A stretch of 64,000 nucleotides of DNA from Lamellibrachia columna. Its lineage: Eukaryota > Annelida > Polychaeta > Sabellida > Siboglinidae. The notes beneath the pieces were generated by a model. The model worked only from the letters and a program-made list of their open reading frames with translations. It was not told the origin of the DNA and searched no databases. The stretch spans positions 11,717,623 to 11,781,622 of the forward strand of contig OY759267.1 in NCBI GenBank assembly GCA_963662155.1. The letters are read 5' to 3'. Shown here one piece after another: positions 11,791 through 23,234 of this stretch (positions are counted from its first letter, which is position 1; the number at the start of each line of letters is the position of its first letter). A program made the position numbers and the translations under genes.

Positions 11791-11832
11791 TATTACTAAT
11801 ATGTCAACTGTTAAGTTGACATATTAGTAATA
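11791..11832. repeat. Perfect 19-bp-arm hairpin with 4-nt loop
   Basis: The left arm 11791-11809 (TATTACTAATATGTCAACT) and right arm 11814-11832 are exact reverse complements around the loop GTTA. The homologous repeat near 26215 keeps the right arm but lacks the left. Confidence 0.95.
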
Positions 11833-12289
11833 ACGGTCAATTGAATTCGATGTTTGAAGACATTACAAAAGGAAAAACTCATGAATTTAAAATAAAAAAT
11901 AAAGCATGACAATATTTTTTTTCTCCAAATGGTTTATAAATCAACGCTACTACTTTCGTAGTACCAACATATAAAAGACATGCAAAAAGTGACAAGGGGA
12001 AACACAACACGAATTTAATAATAACGGACACACCAGGGAAAACATACCCTTAATCATCTCTTTAAAATGTCTGATTTGCATGTGTTCAGCCTCATATTGG
12101 CACACAGCTATGGATCAGCATAATTGACACTGTTTGCGAACTGCATGTTTGATTGTAAGTTCCATAATGAGGTTTAGTACTCTACTGTACTGTTTTTCAA
12201 ATTGTGCTGTGTTTGTGGGTTTGGTGATTTTAATAGGCGGAACAATTTTTTGCAATTTTTTCGCTACAAGGTAAGAATGCGTAGTGATT

Positions 12290-14123
12290 CGTGCAGAAAT
12301 TGGTCAACATTGAGGGTATGGCACGTTCAGCCATTTTAAAAGAGTTAGAAATATGCGATTTATACAAAACTCAACAAGCATGTCAATGAGATGATGACAA
12401 CGGCAGGAAAAAAAGTTTTAGAATTTTTGATAGTCCGTTTTCTTATAATCATGCAAAATGTTAACATGGTCGCCAATGCCATGGGAAATGTAACCCAAAT
12501 AAACAGATGTCATGGTCACAGCACGGTTATAAAATTTTGATATGCTTATGTTTTGATCGTTGTTGTTAGCTTATTTGAGGATATTGCAGGAAATTTGGAT
12601 GAAATTATTAGTTTGTTATAACACATTTCTTAGAATTTTTATAATTTGCAATTCCGATAATATAATGAGGGGTCATATTTTCGAGAAAAAAAAAAAATGT
12701 GTGTTTGACTTAGGCAATTATCAGTGTCATGCTAGTTAATATTATATTATTATATATATTTTATTGATTTCATCTAGTCAACAAGATCATTATTTACTAA
12801 GCACCGTTATTATTTAAATGTTTTAACCATCTCCTTTAGGAGGTGTCCTATAACTGACCCACCATATAGCAAAAATGTACAATAAATATACATTTTAATG
12901 TTGTGCTGTAACGTTTGATGTGCATCAGTTGATATGTTATGCACTTTGATATTTAATAAGATATTTAATTATTAATAAGTACCATTTCTTTCATTGTCCA
13001 TGTGTTCAAATTTTATGAAAGAGCTTATCATAAGCTAAACACTTAAAATAGGCACTTTCTGAATAGAAAAGGCAGGCTTCATTGGTTCGCAATGATCTGT
13101 AAATCTAGTGTACATAATCTGTGATTTATCTAGTGTCAAAATCGACCTATAATTAAATTATGTGACTGGTTTTCAAATAATATTACGGGCAACGCATTGT
13201 TTAGACTTGGCTGTCAAACAAATTATAATGACTTATGTTTTGGTTGTTGTTGCTAACTTAATTGTGGATATTACAGGTAATTTGGATGAAATTATTAGCT
13301 TGGCATAACACGTTTCTTATAATTTTTATAATTTGCGATTCTGATAATATAATTAGGGCTCATATTTTTTTAATAAATAAATAAAACTGGCTGCTAACCT
13401 GTCTCATGTAGTGTAGGTTTGATTGAGAAAATTGTCAGTCTCAGACTGGATAATATAATATTATTATATATATGTCATTGATTCCATCTAGTCAACAAGA
13501 TCATTACTAATAAAATGCCGCTACTATTTAAAGTGTTTAACAATCTCCTTTAGAAGGTGTCCTATAACCGATCTACTAAATATAAAAAATTTCATAAATA
13601 AATGCAAATTTTTTATTTTGTACTATATTGCTTGATATTCACAACGTGATATTTTACGCAGTTTCGCGTTTAATATGATATTTAATTGTTAATAAACCCA
13701 ATTTTTTATTTGTAAAAATAGCATTAAAGAGTTAGTGGTAAGCTAAAATCTAAAATAAGCAATTTTTTAATATCGCCAATAACTGTTGCCTTTCCAAAAT
13801 GTCTATTCATCACATATCAATACCAATTTCATGTTGTGTGCAGTATTTTGTAAGTGCTTGTGCACAAGGAAATGAAAGTATGCAACCCTAACCTTAGCTA
13901 ACCACACATCTAGCTAACCATAACCCTAACCCCGAAGTGGTTTCCATAAGATATAGTCATTCCCATAGGCAGAGGTTGATAGGAAAAGTGAACAATTTGC
14001 TTGGAAAAGGCAGACAGCTGTACCATTCACAAACAGCATGGTACAGATCGGATGCCAAAATGGAAATTTGGTCAAAATTAGGGGGCATGGCACCAGTTTA
14101 TGAGGGAGCAAGTAGCTATTTTT
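12290..14123 (+). repeat. Interspersed repeat family R1, copy a (left part)
   Basis: A long non-coding repeat shared with 57970-59711. Landmarks are GCATGTCAATGAGATGATG, TGATATGCTTATGTTTTG, GATTCCATCTAGTCAACAAG and GCAACCCTAACC. A second sub-copy of the middle part starts near 13195. CR1 copy B splits it at 14124, and R1 resumes near 15580. Confidence 0.75.
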
Positions 14124-15575
14124 TTAACAAGATTTAACAAGATTGCCATCCCAAACAACAAGTTCCAGATGGCAAGTGGACACGGAAGCCATTAGCTTAT
14201 CGAGAGTCCAACAATTTTCTCATCTATGTGTAGCCCGCCCTTATCAAATATCTGTCAATTCTAATTTTAAACATATTCACACTACTAGCATTAACACAAT
14301 CATTTGGCAGTTTGTTCCATTAATTTATCACCCTCTGTGAGAAAGAGTACTTTCTCATGTCCAACCTACACTGTTCCTTAACTAATGCTGCTTTATGTCA
14401 TCTGGTTCTACTGACTTCTTTAAGTTTGAAGAACATATTCCTATCAACATCCTCATAACCGTTCACTATTTTGAACACTTCTATTTGGTCTCCTCTTAGT
14501 CTCCTGGTCTCTAGTGTTGTCAAACCACATTGTAATAAGCGACTTTCGTAACTATGGTCTCTCAATTCTGGAATCATTTTAGTTGCTTTTCGTTGTATTC
14601 TTTCTAGCTTGTCTATGTCCTTTTTTACGATACGGCCTCCATGCTCGAATACAATATTCAAAATGTGGTCTAACTATTGTTTTGTACAGTGGTACAATTA
14701 GCTGTTTCTCCTTATACATGATAGTTCTCCTAATTAGCCCTAGAATTTGATTTCCTTTCGTAGCAGCAATCCCACATTGCTCTGAAACTTTCATGTCAGC
14801 ACTAAATGTTACTCCTAAGTCCTTTTCTTGTGTGGTTCTACATAGTACAGCATCCCCCATTTTATATTCTTCATCCATGTTTCCATGTCCTATGTGTATA
14901 CATTTACACTTCCCAAAATTGAATAACATTTGCCATTTTTCTGACCATTTAATTAATTTATCTAGATCATCCTGTAAACTTTGTTTATCTGTATCATTAG
15001 TAACCTTTCTGAATACTTTTGTGTCATCTGCAAATTTGAGTACTTTGCTAGATATGTCATCTTCCAAATCATTTATATATACTAAAAACAGTATAGGGCC
15101 TAATACTGATCGCTGTGGTACCCCACTCAAAACCGATTTCCAGTTTGAAATCTCACCATCTACTATTACTCTATGTCTTCTGTGTGTAAGCCACTTTTCT
15201 ATCCAGGTGATTACATCATTACCTATACCATGGGCTTTTAGTTTAAGTAACAATCTTTGATGTGGCACTTTATCGAAACTTTCTGAAAATCTAACTGATG
15301 TTAAACTCACTGGTCTGTAATTTTCTGGCTTGTTCCTCGATCCCTTCTTAAATAGTGGTGTAATGTTTGCTTCTTTCCATTCTGAAGGAACTATTCCTTC
15401 TTCTAGTGACAAGTTAAACAATTTTGCATGTGGTATACTAATTTGCTCAACAATTTCCTTAAGCAGTTTTGGTGGCATCCCATCAACTCCAGGTGATTTA
15501 TTATCTTTCATCTTCTTAATTTTTTTGCTATCATTTCAGGTGTTACAAATAACTGCCCTAAGTGTTCTGATTTAT
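14124..15575 (-). mobile_element. CR1-like retrotransposon, 5'-truncated (copy B)
   Basis: It has the same 3' terminus as copy A (TTAACAAGATTTAACAAG, then GATTGCC) and matching ORF2 sequence up to about 15575. It is inserted into R1. The other R1 copy, near 59140, shows the uninterrupted sequence, so the insertion limits are well supported. Confidence 0.8.
14260..15560 (-). pseudogene. CR1 ORF2 fragment with internal deletion (copy B)
   Basis: The RT reads NKSPGVDGMPPKLL, FKKGSRNKPENYRPVSLTSV, FDKVPHQRLLLKLKAHG, LSGVPQRSVLGPILF, FADDTKVF (15023-15034) and KCKCIHIGHGN. The stretch present in copy A between SLTSV and FDKVPHQ (about 65 residues, holding LDFQKA) is missing, and the junction reads SLTSVRFSESFDKV. 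The first catalytic aspartate is lost, and a frameshift near 14620 separates the C-terminal part. The copy is dead. Confidence 0.8.
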
Positions 15576-15579
15576 TGCA

Positions 15580-16260
15580 CAAGCACAGTCATTGGTGATA
15601 TTTTTATGTGGGCCGGTGCATTGGTATCATTGTGTAGCAAATAGTTGTATGTTGGTTGCGTCACTGCCACTAGAAGCATTGCATAGATCAGCATTTTCAA
15701 GTCTGGCCACAAAGGGTATCTGTGTGATACCCCTTTATGGTGGCGTATCGAAATCAAGCAGTACGCATTGTATGTTATCAACTGGAGGCATGAAAGCAGT
15801 CACATAAACAATACAATTTGAAAACCTGACACATTGGAATTTACCTGAAATCCTGTTTAATGTGAACAATTTAAAATTTTCTTACAAAATTATGCCATGT
15901 TTGGTTAAAAATCATGCAATTATATGAATACTAATTTGAAAATAAACCCATTAATATGTTTAAAGAGAGAGTAAGCAGGCTTCATTGGTTCACAAAGCTC
16001 TGGAAATCTAGTGTACATTATGTATGATTTATCAAGTGTCAAAGTGCACCTATAATTAAATTACGTGATTGGTTTTCAGTTAATATTATGGGCAGGGCAT
16101 TGTTTTGATTTGGCTGTCAAATAAATAATGACGTGACAAACAGGAGTGTTCCATAATATATATTGTGCTGCAACTTGATGTAAAATTGGACACTTTCTAA
16201 AAAAAATAGCTACCCTATTTGGGGTCATGCCTCAGTTAGACTTCCTGGTGTGTTACACAC
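15580..16260 (+). repeat. R1 repeat, copy a (right part)
   Basis: It matches 59155-59640 after CR1 copy B is removed. Landmarks are CATTGGTGATATTT, CCCCTTTATGGTGGCGTAT, CATGAAAGCAGTCACATAAA and CCCTATTTGGGGT. Confidence 0.8.
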
Positions 16261-16369
16261 AGTAAGTTTAAAAAAAATCATATCATCTGACATAAGTGCC
16301 TTTGAGCAGGAATATTGCCATGTTTGCTGGTAGAACCTATTGACAGTGTAATTGTGGATGTTTAGATGG

Positions 16370-16620
16370 TTTTAATAGGCAGAAATTGGTCAACATTGAT
16401 TCATTGATTCATTAATTCATGCATAAATTGGTCAACATTGACGGTATGGCACGTTCAGCCATTTTAAAAGAGTTAGAAATATGCGATTTAAAAAAAAAAC
16501 TCAACAAGCATGTCAATGAGATGATGACAACGGCAGGTAAAAAGTTTTTTAATTTTTGATGGTCCTGTTTTCTTATAATCGTGCTAAACGTTAACATGGT
16601 CGCCAATGGGAAATGTAACT
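16370..16620 (+). repeat. R1 repeat, partial copy c
   Basis: It matches 12225-12490, including GGTATGGCACGTTCAGCC and GCATGTCAATGAGATGATG. A short ATTCATTGATTC repeat precedes it. Confidence 0.75.
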
Positions 16621-17204
16621 GTAGTCTGATCCCTAGTGCCATCTTCGAGACGGACGGTGTAAGATACCCACTAACCAGGTTGGAAGGTTCGAACTTTGGC
16701 GTGACGGTAATGTTTCGCCTCTGTTTGGTCTGTTCAGCTATGACCTTTACACCTACGTCTGGTCTGATCAGGTGAAGTCGGGATTTTAGTTGTCGGTGCA
16801 TTAATAGTTCAGCAGAGGCCCACTTCAAGGGGTGATTTCGGGGGGGGGCAATCCATCACTCCAAACCCGGTAGCATCTCATTTGTGAACAAAATACACGT
16901 TGCCAGGTAAACTAAAGAGCTAGAAGCGCCACTTTGCGGACACACATTGTGATGGATCTATCAATTAGCGTGATGCGTTGTGCCATCTTACTCAAGTGAG
17001 ATTGAAAATCATATATTCTACAGGTATCAAAAAGAGTATTGTGGCAAGATGTGTTTATATACCACGCTGTTGACGGGTTAAATAACGGTTTGCCTATATA
17101 TCGCTTAACAACGGGCAAAAGAAAATATAATTTATCTTAACAATGTGAACAAAATAGTGACAAATTAACTAGACACGTTGCTCTGCCTTACGTTCGAATG
17201 AAAA
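16621..17204. other. No gene seen
   Basis: No convincing coding region. A G-run lies at about 16840-16847. The GGTTCGAAC at about 16686 resembles a Pol III B box, but no A box was found upstream. Confidence 0.4.
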
Positions 17205-17206
17205 TC

Positions 17207-18061
17207 TCCCTCCCTCCCTCCCTCCCTCCCTCCCTCCCTCCCTCCCTCCCTCCCTCCCTCCCTCCCTCCCTCCCTCCCTCCCTCCCTCCCTCCCTCCCTC
17301 CCTCCCTCCCTCCCTCCCTCCCTCCCTCCCTCCCTCCCTCCCTCCCTCCCTCCCTCCCTCCCTCCCTCCCTCCCTCCCTCCCTCCCTCCCTCCCTCCCTC
17401 CCTCCCTCCCTCCCTCCCTCCCTCCCTCCCTCCCTCCCTCCCTCCCTCCCTCCCTCCCTCCCTCCCTCCCTCCCTCCCTCCCTCCCTCCCTCCCTCCCTC
17501 CCTCCCTCCCTCCCTCCCTCCCTCCCTCCCTCCCTCCCTCCCTCCCTCCCTCCCTCCCTCCCTCCCTCCCTCCCTCCCTCCCTCCCTCCCTCCCTCCCTC
17601 CCTCCCTCCCTCCCTCCCTCCCTCCCTCCCTCCCTCCCTCCCTCCCTCCCTCCCTCCCTCCCTCCCTCCCTCCCTCCCTCCCTCCCTCCCTCCCTCCCTC
17701 CCTCCCTCCCTCCCTCCCTCCCTCCCTCCCTCCCTCCCTCCCTCCCTCCCTCCCTCCCTCCCTCCCTCCCTCCCTCCCTCCCTCCCTCCCTCCCTCCCTC
17801 CCTCCCTCCCTCCCTCCCTCCCTCCCTCCCTCCCTCCCTCCCTCCCTCCCTCCCTCCCTCCCTCCCTCCCTCCCTCCCTCCCTCCCTCCCTCCCTCCCTC
17901 CCTCCCTCCCTCCCTCCCTCCCTCCCTCCCTCCCTCCCTCCCTCCCTCCCTCCCTCCCTCCCTCCCTCCCTCCCTCCCTCCCTCCCTCCCTCCCTCCCTC
18001 CCTCCCTCCCTCCCTCCCTCCCTCCCTCCCTCCCTCCCTCCCTCCCTCCCTCCCTCCCTCC
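17207..18061. repeat. Pure (TCCC)n microsatellite, ~855 bp
   Basis: About 213 uninterrupted TCCC units. One strand is homopyrimidine and the other homopurine (GGGA). The 306-residue Pro/Ser/Leu frame across it is only the translated repeat. Runs of three G every fourth base on the minus strand could form G-quadruplexes or triplex DNA. The purity suggests recent expansion. Confidence 0.97.
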
Positions 18062-18955
18062 TACATCGACGTTGTAAACATAATTATGATCTGCACTGTA
18101 TGGTTCGCAAGAGATTGATTTTGTGTGCGATGCCTATAAATTTTTACAAAAATAGCCATGTATTCATGCGCCCATGTGACCCATAGCAGTAAAATTCCAA
18201 TAAATCCCTCCGCCTGTTAAACTCTAAAAAAATGCACAATTTCACAGCCAATAACTTCTACAAACAAACCTCTGAATATACCTTCTCAATTGCACTTATG
18301 TCACATCATATGAATTGTTTAAATTCACATATCGCAATTTAATACGCCCTACATTCATGTGAAACAATAAACAGGAAGGTCAACTGTGGTCTTACCCCTA
18401 AAGCGTGGATGGGGATGTTGGGGTGGGGCGGATTGGTAGTATCTTTGCATGCAAGGCAGCTGCACCCTTGCTAGGTGGCTTTCAGCATTGGTCCACCCAA
18501 ACCACTCAACTTGCACATATGGCTCCAAGTAGCCGCATAAAGACCTCGGCGGCCCATCCCCGGACAACAGCCTCGGCTGGCTGGCTAAACTATGTACGGG
18601 TTAGCTGCCTCAGAGCAACGAACTGGGGACGTCTACCCCATTAAAATGCGTGGCAGAGCATGTACAGGGCAGCATGTATGGCTTGGCTAGACCAAGTGTG
18701 TGGGATAGATCTGCGCAAATCTACTCCACCTTAAACTTTCAGGCGCAGCTACAGAGTCAGTACCCTCCTTTCTCTCTCTCCTTTCTTCCTCTATCACTCT
18801 ACCAAAGTCGTGCGGCGATGGGGAGATGGCAACAGGGACAGGCGGAGGAAGCCGCTGGGAGTTCTTAGTCACGACCCTACACGTATGGCAGCCCTAGTGT
18901 GAAGGTCGTTTTGTCATTGACATGGAGTTCACAATGACGTCCGTATCCTGTTAGG
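18062..18955. other. No host gene seen; inverted R1 fragment and possible 5' region of the next element
   Basis: 18300-18390 is the reverse complement of part of the R1 end near 59650-59710 (AATACGCCCTACATTC, CAATAAACAGGAAG). From 18400 the sequence is more GC-rich and may be the 5' untranslated part of the non-LTR element that becomes recognisable at about 18970. Confidence 0.4.
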
Positions 18956-18972
18956 GCGACAGAGCAGCCTTC

Positions 18973-20358
18973 TTTAAGGGCACGATTTATAAAACAGCTC
19001 GCCACGACAAACTGATTATCCTAGGAGATTTCAATGCACGAGTACGAAGTGACCTCATCGCATGGGAAAGGGCCATCGGACACCACAGTGTTGGAAATGA
19101 GAACTCGAATGGGTCCCTCCTTCTAACAATGTATGCTGAATTTTAACCTGTCATCACAAACACCTTATTCCAACAAGCGGAAAAATACAAAACACCATGG
19201 ATGCACCCACACTCAAAACATTGGCATCTGATCGACTACATTATAATCAGACAACGCGACATCCATGACGTAAGAAAGACACGGGCCATGCGTTGCACAG
19301 ATGCTGGTCTGATCACAGAATGATAAGAAGCCAAATGTGCCTCAATGTACAACCCAGCAGGTACAGATGTAGTGCAAAACCACGGAAAAAGCTTGATGTT
19401 GCAATACTCAAGTCAGCAACCGTCCAACAGCAACTAGCGGAAAAACTTAACATCATATTCGAGGAAGATATTGAACCAGCACCAAATGCTGATACCGAAT
19501 GGGCACGTCTGAAAGATCCCCTATGAAATACTCGGTGTTACCCAGCGCAAGCACATATATTGATTTGACGAAAATGACACAGAGGCAATGAACATCCTCG
19601 ACAACATGCATACTTCACATCTCGCATGGATAAACGACAAGAATTCGCTATCGAAAGCAACATCCTATCGCCACTACAAGCAGCTAGCACAGGCCAGGCT
19701 ACGTGCTATGAAGGAGGCCTGGTGGTCTGATAGAGCTAGCGAGATTCAACAAGCATCTGATCAGAAGGACGCGAAACGCTTCTATGGTGGCCTCAAAGCA
19801 ATGTATGGGAACCAACCATGTGGGGTGACACCACTTATGAATGCCGACGCAACAACACGTATTACAGATCAAAGTGAAATTCTCAAACGATGGACTGAAC
19901 ATTTTAATGATGTGCTAAACCAACCATCAACCATCTCATTTGGCAGCATTCGATGAAGTAACACAACATCCAATCATCCATGAAATAGAAGCACGTCCAA
20001 ATATCGCGGAAACTACTCAAGCGATAAAGAAACTGACAAGTGGAAAAGCTGCGGGTTCAGATGCAATTGCTGCAGAAATATACAAACACGGAGGAATAAA
20101 CCTCACTAAACGACTTGTCCAACTCTTCACCATCATCTGGGACAGCAGATCCGTCCCGCAGGACTTCAAAGACGCATTGCTTGTACATATCTACAAGCGA
20201 AAGGGTGACAGAGCCATCTGCGACAACCACCGTGGCATATCCCTACTATGCACAGCTGGCAAAATGCTCGCCCGGATTATGCTAAATCTGCTGGCACACC
20301 ATATAGCTGACAATGTCCTACCAGAGAGCCAATGCGGCTTCCGGGCAGGGCGTGGTAC
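18973..20358 (+). pseudogene. Non-LTR endonuclease end and RT N-terminal half
   Basis: The endonuclease shows LIILGDFNARV (about 19014-19046), WHLIDYIII and WSDHRM (frame changed near 19300). A linker with a stop near 19524 follows, then the RT with GKAAGSDAIAAEIYKHGG, YKRKGDRAICDNHRGI and ESQCGFRAGRGT, where the insertion cuts it. Frames change near 19950, and an in-frame TAA lies near 19144. It encoded the replication enzyme of the element and is not functional. Confidence 0.75.
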
Positions 20359-21232
20359 TAGGGTATGGCGGGGGAATATACCCACCTTAAGCAAGAAATT
20401 TAATAGCAACAAATACTAAAGTTTAAACAGTTTGATACTCCGAAAGAGGTAGTTACACTCAGTTAGAATAAACAGTATTAAAAGTCTGATTACAAACAGT
20501 TTTCTAGTTAAAAGCATTCTAAAAAAGTCTTATGTAGGCATACTGCCCCTTTGCTGGGGCAATACGCCCACAGAAAGGGGTAAGTCGCCCAGTGGTAGGC
20601 GTTTCGCCCCACAAGAAATCAGGGAATTGTGTTGACATCACATATGTCTACGTATAACATATATTATATATCTGGGACCTACCAATTAAGCAAATCTATT
20701 TGCGTATTATACGACTATTAGCAATATGATATAATTTATACAATTAAACAAATGTGTCATGCATACTGGAAGTCGTCTCATTTATGTAAAGCCAGCACAG
20801 TTCCTATTATCGTGTATAACATTATATTGAAACAAATGTCATAATTGAAAGGCATTACGGTAATGTTTTCTCCGTTGCTGTGAGACATTACATGACATGA
20901 TGTGATTGTCCTAGTCCTCGTCTGATTCATGGTTGGGACAAATGAACCTGTTGTAGCCTGGTGTGTACTGCTCGTGGGCCCATTTCTTGCATATTTGACA
21001 CTGGACCCATTTCCCCGCGATTTGCTATTTAAAAAAGGCTCGCCACATACAAGGCAAGGCTATGTTTCGTCTTCGTTGTCGCTGCTTTCGGGTGTAGCTT
21101 GTTTCTTTGTCTTGCGTTTCTTTCCCGATGCAGTGCGGACGGCGGTTGTCTTCTGCCTTTTTTGGACGTCGTCCTTTTCCACCAAACTCATTTTGTATGG
21201 AGACGATGTGAGGCACGCTGCAGATTCAGCCT

Positions 21233-22152
21233 TCAGCGTACGAGCCCTGGGTGCTTCAATCCACGGAGAAGGACGTTGTAGGCGCTCTTCAGAGATTTGA
21301 AGAAGCATCGGTTGAGAGGCTGCATCATGTGGGTGCAGTGTGGAGGAAGAGTGGTCAGCTCGATTCCATGAGACCTGGCATAGTTTACAGCATCCAGGGT
21401 CTTGTGGCTGTGATGCCCGTCCAACACAATCAGGTGACGGTTCTGCGTTGATGCATTTGTGTAGAGAACAAAATGTTCCATCAACTTCAGAAAGAGTCCT
21501 GCATCTGTCCAACTGCTTGCACTGGCGTGGCCGACTGACTGTGGCTGGGCACTCTGCATGAGCTGGTCCACCATTCGCTTCCGGGGAAAAATCATGAATG
21601 GCAGAAGGTAGGCCCCGGCAGCACACCGCGCAGATCAAGGTCACGGTTGCTCCTCGTTCGCCGCTGGTCATTTTCGCTACCTTGGAAGCGACGACCTTGC
21701 TTGGCTGGTGGACACTGGTTATCCCAGTTTCGTCCATGTTCCACAACTTGGACGGTATGTATTCGTGGCCATTGTAGATCTTTGTAGATCCCAAAGAACT
21801 CGTTTACTTTCGCTTTGTTGAAACCAACAGCTCTTGATAAGTTTGTTCCTTGGGGCTGACGAACGCTCAGATCAGGATGTCTTCTTAGAAAGCTCTTCAG
21901 CCAGTCTTTCTCGGCCTACTTGTTTGTCTGGTTGAACGGGCGGTTTGTCCCCGTGGCCACTGCCACGTCATATGCCAGACATCTGACATCAGTAGGAGTT
22001 AGGCCGTACAAGGCCCTCTCCATTGTCTGGATGTGGTCATGAATGACCAACTCAACCTCCAGCGGCAGCACCGATGAGGAACCCAACTTCACCTTTCCAG
22101 GTGTGGCAAGGGCATCACGGTGTCTGCGAATAGTGCGAGCCGGAACTGACAT
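21233..22152 (-). pseudogene. Pogo-like DDE transposase, inactivated
   Basis: The N-terminal part reads PARTIRRHRDAL and GLTPTDVRCLAYDVA, a psq/CENP-B-like DNA-binding region, then WLKSFLRRHPDLSV. The catalytic domain shows NMDETGITSVHQPSK (first D), VLDGHHSHKT (second D) and PPHCTHMMQPLNR, where the third acidic residue expected in QPLD is Asn. A stop near 21918, a frameshift near 21605, and loss of frame after SAYNVL kill it. The protein would cut and paste the surrounding element at TA sites. Confidence 0.75.
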
Positions 22153-22318
22153 GGATGAGCGGCATGCCGTCTCTGACTAATCTCAACGCATCTTGCAAGT
22201 TGCCATCACCGTACACTCCTCTGTTTGTCTGCTTTACATTAAGTGGTGCACAGAGACTGGTATTAGTGGGATTGGTATTGGTAGTTGTATAATTATTATA
22301 CCGATGGTATGACTGTTC

Positions 22319-22364
<46 letters not shown>

Positions 22365-22432
22365 TATTTATGTATATATATATATATATATACGTATATA
22401 TATATATATATACGTATATATATATATGTTTA
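22319..22432. repeat. (TA)n microsatellite with TG interruptions
   Basis: About 110 bp of alternating TA with occasional GTA/CGTA. Tyr/Ile frames on both strands are products of it. Confidence 0.95.
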
Positions 22433-22775
22433 TATAGGTTAGCAAAATGGCCCAACCTGTTTGTAATTAAATTTGTGTATTGGTGGTGGAATGTCTGTAT
22501 TCGTTGCATTACATGTTCATGGCGACTTCTTGATGTATATATGCTATCGTCATGCTTGTAGGAATGTGGGCTCTGAGAAACTTGCCGGACGGAGCTGTAC
22601 ATGTGTTCAGTTCCTGTCTGGTTTGGTTTGAGGAGCTCACATTCCTGTTAATGTTCTTCCCAAAGTGGCTGCGTGATAAGCAGTCCACTTTGCAATAAAA
22701 AAACATCATTTATTTGGCCCGTTTAAATTCTCTACTACATTGGACTTGTGTTGGTTATTGCATAAACATATATAA

Positions 22776-22779
<4 letters not shown>

Positions 22780-22840
<61 letters not shown>
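22780..22840. repeat. (TG)n microsatellite
   Basis: About 30 uninterrupted TG dinucleotides inside the pogo-like element. Confidence 0.95.
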
Positions 22841-22843
<3 letters not shown>

Positions 22844-23234
22844 TGCCCCCTTGGTTGGTAGGCGTCTCGCCAATAGTACTATTTTGATGAATAGGTGGTG
22901 TACAATAAGCGTCCTTATTATCACCCACAACCAATGCTGCTAATGTGTTTACAAGTTAATTTTGATGATATATGCCTAGTGGCATAACAGCACTCTTGGT
23001 TACGATGACTTTATTAGCACAAAGGTAGACATTAAATGTTATATCAATAAAAAAACATGAAACATTGATCTTCATACTTACTTTCGAACATCCACTTTAG
23101 CGCTCTTGTCAGAAGAAAGTGAGAGATGGCAGCACTTCAAAAAGCATAATACGTGGTATACTGCATTAGGCGTTTGTTGGAAAAGTGCTATGGGCGTATT
23201 GCCTCATATGGGCATATTGCCCCGCCCTACCCTG

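Larger units (their letters stand above)
11237..12240 (+). repeat. ~1-kb interspersed repeat, copy 1 (second copy at 25.7 kb)
   Basis: It matches 25740-26745 in the same orientation. Shared landmarks are CATGTGTTTATCAGTTGATT, CCATCCCAAGGTTATTACAG, CAACATATAAAAGAC and GCACACAGCTATGGATCAG. The HTH relic lies at its 5' end. Confidence 0.8.
20361..23232 (-). mobile_element. Pogo-like DNA transposon inserted in the RT
   Basis: The ends are inverted repeats: left GGGTATGGCGGGGGAATATA, right (reversed) GGGTAGGGCGGGGCAATATG, with about 22 of 26 bases matching. Flanks read TA (20359-20360) and TG (23233-23234), compatible with a TA target duplication with one change. GGGGCAATACGCCC-type motifs recur inside both ends. 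The minus strand carries a broken DDE transposase with an HTH region. TIR style, TA target and transposase support the pogo/Tc1-mariner group. Confidence 0.75.

Noticed and set aside
13880..13935. CCCTAACC motifs suggesting an interstitial telomere
   Set aside because: Few and irregular. They also occur in R1 copy b near 58900, so they belong to the repeat family.
16660..16700. tRNA gene from GGTTCGAAC
   Set aside because: No A box and no foldable acceptor or T stem.
17198..18118. 306-residue Pro/Ser/Leu open frame
   Set aside because: It is only the translation of the (TCCC)n tract, with no other coding evidence.
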